From assembly GCA_030762895.1 (NCBI GenBank), contig CM061069.1, positions 9,479,630-9,543,629 on the forward strand: a stretch of 64,000 bases of DNA. The letters are read 5' to 3'. The stretch is from Sophora flavescens. Lineage: Eukaryota > Streptophyta > Magnoliopsida > Fabales > Fabaceae. Shown here piece by piece: positions 21,280 through 30,206 of the stretch. Under the pieces are notes generated by a model. It worked only from the letters and a program-made list of their open reading frames with translations, was not told the DNA's origin and did not search any database. The position numbers and the translations under genes were made by a program. Numbering within the stretch: position 1 is the first letter of the stretch; each line of letters starts with the position of its first letter.

Positions 21280-21365
21280 TTGTGGACTATGTGTCCTAAT
21301 CACGTTGTTGTGGACTGTGTGTCCTAATCATGTTGTTGTGGACTATGTCCTAACCATGTTGTGAT
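21280..21365 (+). repeat. Short tandem repeat, unit about 28-31 bp, three copies
   Basis: GTTGTTGTGGACTATGTGTC and the following TAATCACG-like bases recur three times with small changes, after two looser related copies upstream. It is part of the 4.4-kb insertion. Confidence 0.7.
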
Positions 21366-22022
21366 GAATGTTGTTAAAGGTGAATGTTGTTTTCTATGAC
21401 CACAAGCCTAGGACTGGTGCATCGGTCTCGGGTGTTGTGATTGAGCATTCGGGCTGTGTGTCCTATGTTTGAGTTTTCAAGTGATGGGGAAATGATGATT
21501 AAGTCGTTAGCTTTGAGCTGCGACAACGAAAAATAATGAACACAAAGAAAACCTTTTGAATAAAATATTTTCTCATGTACATTTCCCCAGGAAGACGTGA
21601 TTTCTTACATATCAGATACAAGGTGGTATTTGGAGTCAGTCCATGTGACCGGTTCAGAGGCACATGTGACGTTGCTCGTCCTGAGACCTTAAATGCATGA
21701 GGGTATGGATGCAACTGCCCGGTGGGCCAGAGATTGACCAACTCTAATTCTTATCCAGTGTAAAACGGTGTTGATATCTAATGAGATTAAGTTAGAGCCT
21801 GATATTGAGGTGCCATGCATATTTTCAAAGATTGACTGTGCGGGTTTGAGACCCTTTGATATAACACTGTTATGTTATGTATATGCATGATTTAACTGCT
21901 TATATGATTATGTGATGTATGTATATGGTTGTTGTGGGATATATCTTATGATGGTATCTCACTCTTGCACATCTGTATGTTCTGTTCTTTTCTTCTTGTA
22001 CCGGGTAAGCGCGTGCTTGTAG

Positions 22023-22511
22023 ATGGATCCGAACGTTCCCTTGGCACAGTCGAGCCCGAGGAGCAAAGTGTTTGATCATGCTGGGGCGGCAGGGAACTGG
22101 ACTATACATGAGGGTGCGACGACTGCGAAATTTCGAGGGCCAGTCACGACTATCGAGACGAATGCTAACGAAGTGCCCATACGAAGGATTCATACCGTTG
22201 TGACGAGGACTGCGGCGCTTCCACCTCCATGGTACTACCTTCATACGCTACAAGTCATCGGTCTCCTTCTTGAGCATTTTGATCCAGTCGAACCGCTTGC
22301 GGAGGATCCAGTGGAGGAGGATCCCGAGGAAGAGCCTCTTGAGGTAATAGAGGTCGAGGACAAGGAGAAGGAGGAGCCAGAGTACCATCCGCAGGATCCC
22401 GGAGAGGACGACATCCCTATCGATGATGGCGGTGACATTATCAATCCAGCATCTGATATCTTGTCTGGGGGTAGCGCCTGTGGTCACTCTGCATACAGGA
22501 GGCATTGGTAG
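22023..22511 (+). CDS. Unrecognised acidic 162-codon ORF in the 4.4-kb insertion
   Basis: The frame starts ATGGATCCGAACGTTCCC and ends TAG at 22509-22511. The first 80 residues are mixed; residues about 85-140 are strongly acidic and Pro-rich (runs of E, D and P such as EEDPEEEPLEVIEVEDKEK). There is no signal peptide, membrane segment or known motif. An antisense frame is also open. In the right arm (about 37091-37580) the same region has several small indels and no long frame. It may be an additional ORF of the parent element or chance. Confidence 0.35.
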   Translation: MDPNVPLAQSSPRSKVFDHAGAAGNWTIHEGATTAKFRGPVTTIETNANEVPIRRIHTVVTRTAALPPPWYYLHTLQVIGLLLEHFDPVEPLAEDPVEEDPEEEPLEVIEVEDKEKEEPEYHPQDPGEDDIPIDDGGDIINPASDILSGGSACGHSAYRRHW

Positions 22512-22911
22512 ATCGTTCGTCAGCTTTTGGAGTTGTCCCGATAGTCCCTAGGCTTTTAGAGCCATCTTTTGAGTCTTGTACCCAGTTCCCTATCCCGATT
22601 TGATGTTTCTTTTTTTACCTGTTTCTTCAGTATTTGTTTTAGTGTATGTTGACCGGTTCGACAAGGCTTGTTTTGTAATCAAACCTAAGATCCCAAGTGG
22701 GACAGTTATGTTTATATGAATGATGTTTATGTTCATGTTCTGAGTGTTCATCACCTTTTCCTAACTTCTTTTAAACAAAAAAAATTTTGAGTACCCTTTT
22801 TCAGTAACCCTATATAAAAGGTTATTTTTCCGAGAGCGACCAACATTCTAAATAGGTTTCTTTTCCACAACGGGTAACCATGTGATGCCGGGTTTTAGGG
22901 TGTCGCACTTG

Positions 22912-23450
22912 ATTGGAAGGATTATTATTGTTTTCTGGATGGATACTCAGGGTATAACCAGATTACTATAGCACCAGAGGATCAGGAAAAGACAACCTTC
23001 ACTTGTCCTTATGGCACCTTTGCTTTCAGAAGAATGCCATTCGACCTGTGCAATGCTCCAGTAACCTTCCAGAGATGTATGATGGCTATTTTATTTGATA
23101 TGATTGATAAATCAATGGAAGTGTTTATGGATGATTTTTCAGTGTTTGGAGAAACTTTCCAAACCTGCTTGGTGAATCTGGAGCAGATTCTGGACAGATG
23201 TGAAGAAACAAGCCTAGTGCTGAATTGGGAGAAGTGACACTTCATGGTGACTGAAGGAATGGTGCTGGGACATAGAATCTCCAGAAATGGCATTCAAGTG
23301 GACAAGGCAAAGATTGAAGTTATTGAAAGGCCATTGTGTCAGTTGCTGGAGCATGATAGGACTTTTGAATTTGTAACAGAATGTGTGAAGGCATTTGAAC
23401 TCATAAATACTGCTATTATCACTGCTCCTATTATTGTTCCACCTGACTGA
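22912..23450 (+). pseudogene. pol: Reverse transcriptase, C-terminal part (element F)
   Basis: The frame resumes with DYYCFLDGYSGYNQI (first catalytic Asp retained, GAT at 22938-22940), FRRMPFDLCNAPVTFQRCM and EVFMDDFSVFGETF. A TGA at 23236-23238 replaces the usual Cys in the NWEKCHFM block. After HRISRNGIQVDKAKIEVIE the connection segment (normally with FLGHAGFYRRFIKDF) is deleted by roughly 27 codons and the frame joins PLCQLLE directly. Confidence 0.88.
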
Positions 23451-23753
23451 GACAAACCTTTTGAGCTTATATGTGAAGCTAGTGATTATGCAGTAGGAGC
23501 TGTTTTGGGACAGAGGTACAACAAAGTGCTGCATCTTGTCTATTATGCTAGCAAGTCCTTAATTGATGCTCAAATCAATTACACTACCATTGAAAAGGAG
23601 CTGTTGGCTGTAGTGTTTGCCTTTGAGAAGTTTAGATCCTATCTTGTTGGAACAAAAGTGGAAGTTTACACAGACCACTCAGCAATTAAATATTTGATTG
23701 ACAAGAAGGATGCTAAACCAAGGCTGATAAGGTGGGTGCTGCTACTACAATAA
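23451..23753 (+). pseudogene. pol: RNase H domain (element F)
   Basis: After a stop at 23448-23450 the domain reads CEASDYAVGAVLGQR, TIEKELLAVVFAFEKFRSYL and VYTDHSAIKYL, retaining Glu and Asp catalytic positions. In the first block CDAS has become CEAS, losing the first catalytic Asp. It ends at a TAA (23751-23753) inside LLQ.F. RNase H would degrade the RNA strand of the hybrid. Confidence 0.85.
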
Positions 23754-24840
23754 TTTGATCTGGAAATCAGAGATAAGAAGGGAGTGGAGAACCAAGTGGC
23801 TGATCACCTCTCCACTGCCAGAGGATGTTGCAGCATCCAGGGGAATACCCATTGATGAATCCTTCCATGATGAACAACTGCTAGCAATGCAAGATGTTGC
23901 TGCACCCTGGTATGTTGATTTGGTCAACTTTCTGGCCAGTGGTGTGGTTCCTTCAGACATGAATTCTCAGCAAAAGAAGAGATTTTTCCATCAAGCCAAA
24001 CAATAGGTCTAGGATGAACCACGCCTTTACAAGATGTGCCCGGACAATCTGAACAGAAGATGTGCTGCGGATGAAGAATTCCATGATATTCTGACTCAGT
24101 GCCATGCTGCAGCATATGGAGGACATTTTGGTGGAATGAGAACTGTTGCCAATGTTCTCCAATCAGGTTTATTCTCGCCTATCCTTTTTAAAGATGCACA
24201 TGAATTTGTTAAACATTGTGATAGATGCCAAAGGGTAGGGAACTTGTCCAATAAATATGAAATGCCTCTCAACACCATTTTGGAAATTGAACTTTTTGAT
24301 ATGTGGGGTATTGATTTTATGGGACCATTTCCCCCTTCCTTTGGCTATCTTTACATTCTGGTAACTGTTGATTATGTGTCTAAATGAGTGGAGGTTGTGG
24401 CAACAATAAAAAATGATACTAGGGTGGTAACAATGTTTTTACAGAAAAACATCTTTACTAGATTTGGAACCCCTAGAGCAATCATTAGTGATAAAGGAAC
24501 TCATTTTTACAACCAAGTTTTTTCGAAACTACTTGCAAAATATGGAGTTAATCACAAGGTTGCCACAGCTTATCACCCACAAACTAATGGTCAAGCTGAG
24601 TTGTCCAACAGGGAAATCAAAAGGATATTGGAAAAAATGGTCAACACAAGTAAGAAGAATTGGTCCTCACATCCGGATGAAGCTCCGTGGGCTTATAGAA
24701 TTGCATTCTAGACTCCTTTGGGGATGTCCCCATATAGACCGGTGTATGGGAAATCTTGCCATTTACCCTTAGAGTTGCAGCACAAGGCTTTCTGGGCAGT
24801 CAAGAAACTTGAAAATGCAAATGCTTCAAAGATGCGACAT
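23754..24840 (+). pseudogene. pol: Integrase (element F)
   Basis: The zinc-binding His/Cys domain (CHAAAYGGHFGG ... KHCDRCQR, about 24100-24230) is followed by the catalytic core: WGIDFMGPF (Asp), ISDKGTHFYNQ (Asp) and GQAELSNREIK (Glu). Stops occur at 24004 and 24385 (TGA for Trp after DYVSK) and at 24709. The C-terminal GPF domain is absent; recognisable sequence stops near 24835 at KAFWAVKKL, close to LTR H. Confidence 0.88.
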
Positions 24841-24887
24841 TCAAAGTATTTTGATGACGAAGAGGCAAACACATATGACACTCCTAT

Positions 24888-25780
24888 GTAATAATTAGTT
24901 ATAGTAATATTTGTAAAGGTTTCTCTTTTGATTTAGCTCAAATGACTCAAAATGTGTTTTAAAAAGGATAAAATAAGTTATTCATAAAAGAAAATGTTTG
25001 AAATATGTTTTGAAAAGTATTCCATGGTTTAACAAGTTTGAAAAGTGTTTCTAGAACATGTTTAGTGAAGAAAATAATCTATTTTAAGCTTTTAAGAAAA
25101 GTAGTCTACTACCTTGAAAAGTAGTCTACTACTTTGTTCTTGAAAAATTCCAGAAACCTTCTTAGAATAAAAGTAATCGACTACTTTGTTCGAAACTTGT
25201 TATATTGGCCTCTGATGATCAGAGTAATCGGCTACCAATGTAAGTAATCGACTACTTTGATAATTATGGCACAAAACAGTTGCATTGTTGATCAAAGTAG
25301 TCGACTACTTTCAGTTATTTTCAAAACATAATTTCAGATTTAAAACCTATCTTAATTTCTCACTCTTTTTGGCCTATAAATAGGAGGGACTTTGACACGA
25401 AAATTAAAAAACTCTTTTCATCTATCGTTACTCTGTCAAAATCACTCAAAAACATTTTTTGAGTCATATGCTTTCAATTTGAGAGGAATCATAGAGGTTT
25501 CTTAGAAAAAGAACAATACTATAGTGTTAAAAAAAAATTGTGTACAAGACAAATGTAATTGTTGTTTCTTTGATTTGGTGAGGCATCCAAATCACATTCA
25601 AGGTGGGGAATCATTGAATCTAAGGTGTGGAATCCTTAGGAGGTAAGGATTATTTTGAGTGGGGCATCTCAAAATAATCAAAGGTAAAAGGTGGGGTATC
25701 CTTTTGATTTGTTAATTGTAATCTTGTAAAAAAAATTCAAATAGTGGAATCTCTTAAGGGTTCTTGAGGGTTCTTGATCC
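24888..25780 (+). mobile_element. Copia-type LTR H (solo or truncated)
   Basis: AT-rich block with a TATA box (CTATAAATAG, about 25375) and a candidate 5' end TGTAATAATTAG at 24888. It separates truncated element F from truncated element G. The style, with several GTAGTCGACTAC dyads, resembles LTRs of legume SIRE/Maximus-like copia elements (recollection, not tested). No adjacent PBS or copia coding sequence is attached. Mirror 33841 to about 34730. The exact ends are uncertain. Confidence 0.6.
25101..25311. repeat. Six palindromic GTAGTCGACTAC-type dyads
   Basis: Copies at 25101, 25121, 25171, 25221, 25241 and 25294. The last, AAAGTAGTCGACTACTTT, is a perfect 18-bp palindrome; the others vary at one to three positions (GTAATCGACTAC, GTAGTCTACTAC). 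All lie upstream of the TATA box at about 25375, consistent with a cis-regulatory array in U3. Confidence 0.8.
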
Positions 25781-25781
25781 T

Positions 25782-25990
25782 TTGGTCACCCATGTTATCA
25801 AAAACAGTTTTAGAATTAGAATCACTACTAGTGCTAGCCCGAATTTCTCTACGGCGTGTGTGCAGTGTTCTTTCAATTTCAGGATCAAAATCACACAATT
25901 CAGGGCAAGTAGACCAAGTAGCCAAACTAATTCAAAACAAAAACGAAAATAAAAGACAAAGAAGAAAAGATGCGAAAATAACAAACAAGA
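25782..25990 (-). pseudogene. gag: 5' leader and first gag codons of element G
   Basis: Minus-strand leader and start are related to those of A and C (CPELCDFDPEIERTLHT, MGDQR). After GDQR the family sequence stops and LTR H sequence begins near 25780. Only the first few percent of gag remain. Confidence 0.8.
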
Positions 25991-25991
25991 G

Positions 25992-26009
25992 TCCCCGGCA
26001 ACGGCGCCA
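25992..26009 (-). other. Primer-binding site, tRNA-Asp (element G)
   Basis: An exact 18-base complement of the tRNA-Asp 3' end, 5 bp from the LTR terminus. Confidence 0.9.
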
Positions 26010-26014
26010 AATTT

Positions 26015-27263
26015 TGGTCGCGCTGTCGCGCACGCGCCAAAAAGCGAGCGGTTTATAAAACTGTAGTTTAGGAGCGACAACTCGGATATCGTCTCACAAG
26101 GACTCTTGACTTGCTATTTATCACAAAAATCAGTTTTTTTTTTTTGGGGGGGCTTGGATTTGAATGCAATTAAGAAAACAAAGCAATAACAGAGCAATAA
26201 AACAGAGCAGTTTAAAAGATTATCAAATAGCTAAAACGATTAATCTACTGTTCTCGATTTCCTAACTATCATCGGTTCATGTAAATTCCAAGCCCTAAGC
26301 AGATTCTAATCCCCTTTCGGTTGTAGCAACAATTAACAAACGAAATCGCTACTACGGATATATGTTCCTATTCCCGAATTAAACAAATGGGGTTAAGCCC
26401 TCATGAACTAAACGAACATGAATGAACACACGCGAATTAAACAAACGCGATTCAATATAGGAACATAACATCACCGAAATAAATCAACACAACACTATAC
26501 ACTCCTGAATTAAACAAACAGAAATATATAGCGTAGTATTGAAAAGGGAAAAGCATACAAAACATGAATTACAAGAACCTCAAGTGTGATGGAAATCAAT
26601 TACAGTAGACTAATCATAGAAAATCAGTTCTCCATGGAAAATCGAAACACACAAAAAATACGGAAAAACAATGGAGAATCAAAAGTTCCTCCAATCTGTC
26701 CAGAACAGCAATTTATAATATTCAGAAACTGAGCCCACTCGCGAGGCGAATATCATGAAGAGTCTGCGACGTTTGGTCTTCTCGCGGGGCGAAGTACTGC
26801 TCGCGTGGCGAGGAATGGAAGAGTCATGGCTTCTGGTCTTCAGTCTCCCGAGGCGAGACATGGATCCGCGAGGCGACAGAGAATGGATGGCATTTCTGCG
26901 GAACGATCCATCGGAGTCGCGAGGCGAGGTGTTGTTCGCGGGGCGAACCAGAGAGGATGACATTTTTGCTGTTCAGTTGGCTTTCAGGTTCGCGTGGCGA
27001 GAAGACTCTCGCAAGGTGAACACCTCCAGACTTGAAATTTCCCTGATTCTTTATTCCCTTAACTACTAAGTTAACCTGAAATCAATTAAATAGCCATAAG
27101 TGCTTTATTTGACTACAAACTGGCTAAATTAACCTAAAACTACTCAAACGACTCAAAATGTTGCTTAAGGACAATCAAGTCTAATTTGGGTGAAAATGAG
27201 ATATAATTAGCACAAAACCCTGGTCATACTAGCCATAAAACTAGATGAGCCAGAGGCTTATCA
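26015..27263 (-). mobile_element. 5' LTR of Athila-like element G
   Basis: 1249-bp LTR with TG...CA ends (TGATAAGCC type), clearly diverged from the A/C LTR. It keeps nine TCGC-N3-GCGA-like sites, eight of them in four pairs (26782/26801, 26846/26866, 26917/26936, 26990/27009). It directly abuts copia J at 27264, so G probably inserted into J. Mirror 32357-33601. Confidence 0.9.
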
Positions 27264-29204
27264 CTTACCTTTTTGGCAAGCATCACATAAGCCTTCCTTT
27301 TGAAATTTGATTTTAGGGAGACCTATAACTAAGTCTTTAGAAATTAGTTTGTTAAGACGTTCCATGTGAGTGTGTGCTACCCTTCTATGCCATAACCAAG
27401 CCTCATCATTTTTACTCAACAAACATTTAATATTATTATTGATGTAATCTAGGTCTAGCATATAAATGTTGTTAATTCTTTTTCCAACAAATTTAATTTC
27501 ATTGTCATGCAAACATTCAACCATGCAACATTTACTATCAAACACAACCCTATAACCCTTATCACAAAATTGGCTTATGCTAAGTAAACTATGCTTTAAA
27601 CGATCTACTAAAAGCACATTTTCAATGATAGTAGACTCATATCCTATTTAACCAATACCAAGAATTTTACCTCTATTGTTGTTGCCATAGGTTACGTGAC
27701 CACTTTGCTTTGGGGAGAGATTAATGAACTTTGATATGTTTCCCGTCATATGCCTGGAGCGCCTGCTATCAAGATACCATTTCTTTCCATGGGTCCTCAA
27801 GCAATCCTACAAAGCAAGTTTAGATCTTAGGTACTCAATCTTTATTGGGTCGTTGAATATTAGTCTTCGGTACCATAATTTTTGGAACTCACATCATCTT
27901 AGCTTTTTCAAGACCAATTTTTTTAATATAGCATCTTTGAGAAATATGACCATGTTTACAACAATAATGACATGTTACTTTATTTCTAACATCTTTACTA
28001 GATGAAACAAATATTGTTGAATGTGTTTCTTTCTTATCATAAGAATTATAACCTAAGCCGGTTTTTACAAAATGAGATTGTTGATTACCAAGCAAGTTAT
28101 TCAAATTACTTATTCCATTTGTAAATTTAGCAAGAGTATTCTTTAGGTCCTTATTCTCCTTTTCAAGATACATGCATTGATCACAATTTGATGAACTAGG
28201 CATATCATTTCTAGAACTAGCATGCTTCAAGGTCATAGATTTGATTTCTAATTTCAAGTCATTTATCTCCTTAGCTAGTTTTATTTTATCATTTTCATGC
28301 ATAGAGATTGTTGACTTTTGTTTAGTTACCTTTCTAGCAAGTTCTATAGATTCCTCATGCAATTCTTCAAAGGCTAATTGCAATTCATCATAAGTGAAAG
28401 ATAATGCAAATTCATATTCACTTACCTCTTGGTCTTCTTTTTGACTTGCCATCAAGCAAAGATTGAAGACTTCATCATCCGTGCTATCACCACTTGATGA
28501 ACTTAGATCGTTGTCTTCTCATGCTATGTATGCCCTTCTCCCCTTCTTTTCCTTCTTAGGTCTCTTGTCACCTTTATCTTTCTTTTGGAGAGTAGGACAT
28601 TCGAATTTGATGTGCCCGAGCTTTCCACATTCATAGCATAGAGGTGTTGATGATGAGGCATCTTTCTTGCTAGAGACATTGTTATAAGATCCCTAGACTC
28701 CATGATGGCTGTTACCTTGGGTTGCCATTCTCTACTAAGACATCTAGGTACCTTAGTCACAAGATCTTCATTAGTGAAAGTTTTCTCAAAAGAAAGCAAT
28801 TGATTAACAATAAGTTGAAAACGATTTTGCACATCATTTATGGATTCATCATGTTTCATTATAAAAAACTCATATTAATGCATCAAGGTATTAATCTTTG
28901 ATCTTTTCACCTCACTTGTTCCTTCATGGGTCACTTGTAAAGTATCCCAAATTTCATTTGCACTCTTGCAATTAGAAATGCGAAAGAATTCATCAGTTGA
29001 CAACACCTTGTTTAGGGACAAAGGGACCATTTTCAATAGTATCCCATAAGTCTATGTCTATTCCTTCAATAAAAATTTTCATCCTTGCCTTCCAATAAGG
29101 ATATCCTTCACCATCAAAGATTGGAGGAGAAGTGGTAGAAATGTGTTTATGCTTCCTACATTTTCAAAATAAATCTTGAAAGCTATTAAGCCTTATTCAA
29201 GACC
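27264..29204 (-). pseudogene. SIRE-like Ty1-copia gag and start of pol (element J)
   Basis: On the minus strand, gag begins near 29150 (FDGEGYPYWKARM-type block) and continues through the UBN2-type gag region (MKHDESINDVQNRF, 28524-28859) and a coiled, Lys/Glu-rich segment. A CCHC knuckle (CHYCCKHGHISQRC, about 27925-27970) follows. The protease/pre-integrase region (27264-27617) has LLSISQFCDKGY and WLWHRRVAH, then the His/Cys start of integrase (CDACQKGK). The sequence ends at KGK where G-type LTR begins. Several stops and frameshifts. Mirror 30430-32356. Confidence 0.88.
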
Positions 29205-29220
29205 CTAGCTATAGATACCA
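29205..29220 (-). other. Copia primer-binding site (initiator tRNA-Met type)
   Basis: TGGTATCTATAGCTAG on the minus strand is close to the TGGTATCAGAGC-type site complementary to initiator tRNA-Met. It lies 2 bp from the putative LTR terminus and ahead of gag J. Confidence 0.7.
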
Positions 29221-29222
29221 AC

Positions 29223-29435
29223 TGTTAAAAAATATGGCACCTCGGGGGGATTGAGATTTAATCACTTTCTTGAAACTTTGGTTTCTTAAAAAACAAATTG
29301 GACAAGAACCACTATGTATGAATGCAAAGAAGTTGAGTAGAAGATGATGATGATTATGTATGAATGCACTCAATTAAAAACAGGGAAAAAGAAGATCACA
29401 TAATGTCCAATTTGTTTTTAAGAAACCAAAGTTTC
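29223..29435 (-). mobile_element. Partial 5' LTR of copia J with an internal hairpin
   Basis: The LTR terminus (ACA at 29223 on the minus strand) precedes the PBS. Inside, 29272-29304 and 29404-29435 form an inverted repeat of about 32 bp (TTTGGTTTCTTAAAAAACAA-type) around a 100-bp loop. The other LTR end is hidden by the minisatellite and gap. Confidence 0.55.
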
Positions 29436-29437
29436 GG

Positions 29438-29624
29438 GAATGCGGTGCACCACACCTAGCCAAGTCATGAATGCAGTGCACCACATCGCACCTGCAAGGC
29501 CAAGCGATGAATATGGTGCACCTGACCCACCACACCGGAGCCAGGTCGAATCGCGGTGCACGAGGACGAGCCAAGTCGGGAATGCGGTGCATCTGCCAGA
29601 AAGCCAAACCATGAATTTGGTGCA
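29438..29624 (+). repeat. GC-rich minisatellite at the left gap edge
   Basis: Six units anchored by GAATGCGGTGCA-like cores start at 29438, 29469, 29509, 29548, 29580 and 29613, with 31-40 bp periods and CCAAGTCATGAAT-type linkers. The last unit runs directly into the N run. Tandem arrays like this commonly stop assemblies. Confidence 0.88.
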
Positions 29625-30124
29625 NNNNNNNNNNNNNNNNNNNNNNNNNNNNNNNNNNNNNNNNNNNNNNNNNNNNNNNNNNNNNNNNNNNNNNNNNNNN
29701 NNNNNNNNNNNNNNNNNNNNNNNNNNNNNNNNNNNNNNNNNNNNNNNNNNNNNNNNNNNNNNNNNNNNNNNNNNNNNNNNNNNNNNNNNNNNNNNNNNNN
29801 NNNNNNNNNNNNNNNNNNNNNNNNNNNNNNNNNNNNNNNNNNNNNNNNNNNNNNNNNNNNNNNNNNNNNNNNNNNNNNNNNNNNNNNNNNNNNNNNNNNN
29901 NNNNNNNNNNNNNNNNNNNNNNNNNNNNNNNNNNNNNNNNNNNNNNNNNNNNNNNNNNNNNNNNNNNNNNNNNNNNNNNNNNNNNNNNNNNNNNNNNNNN
30001 NNNNNNNNNNNNNNNNNNNNNNNNNNNNNNNNNNNNNNNNNNNNNNNNNNNNNNNNNNNNNNNNNNNNNNNNNNNNNNNNNNNNNNNNNNNNNNNNNNNN
30101 NNNNNNNNNNNNNNNNNNNNNNNN
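29625..30124. other. Assembly gap of exactly 500 N
   Basis: The round length suggests a placeholder rather than a measured gap. It lies at the axis of the giant inverted repeat and within the minisatellite. Translated frames crossing it have no meaning. Confidence 0.98.
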
Positions 30125-30206
30125 TGCACCATATTCATCGCTTGGCCTTGGTGGTGCGATGTGGTGCACCGCATTCATGACTTGGCTAGTGTGGTGCACT
30201 GCATTC
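30125..30206 (-). repeat. Minisatellite at the right gap edge
   Basis: Three units (cores at 30125-30136, 30165-30176, 30195-30206) are the inverted counterparts of the three outer left units; the three inner left units have no visible partner. Confidence 0.85.

Larger units (their letters stand above)
18483..22906 (+). mobile_element. 4.4-kb insertion resembling a very long solo LTR
   Basis: Flanked by the perfect 5-bp duplication ACTTG (18478-18482, 22907-22911). Ends are TGTAACACCC...GGGTGTCGCA, short inverted termini with TG/CA as in LTRs. There is no PBS, polypurine tract, gag or pol inside, and no internal direct repeat long enough to be a second LTR. It carries a TATA box (TATAAATA, 19077-19084) after a pyrimidine-rich stretch, a 145-bp-class tandem repeat (19535-20190), a short tandem repeat (about 21280-21365) and a 162-codon acidic frame. 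Best reading: solo LTR of a large gypsy or LARD-type element. Mirror copy 36698-41119. Confidence 0.65.
13235..24840 (+). mobile_element. Athila/Diaspora-like Ty3-gypsy element F with nested insertions
   Basis: Order: 5' LTR (about 13235-14528), PBS (14535-14552), gag (about 14750-16800), protease (17041-17769), RT (17987-18482 continuing at 22912), RNase H (to 23753), integrase (to about 24835). Two insertions interrupt it: Cassandra in gag and a 4.4-kb solo-LTR-like element in RT. The 3' UTR and 3' LTR are missing; the element is cut off next to copia LTR H. Many stops and frameshifts show age. It is a different family from A/C. Mirror copy 34790-46355 on the minus strand. Confidence 0.88.
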
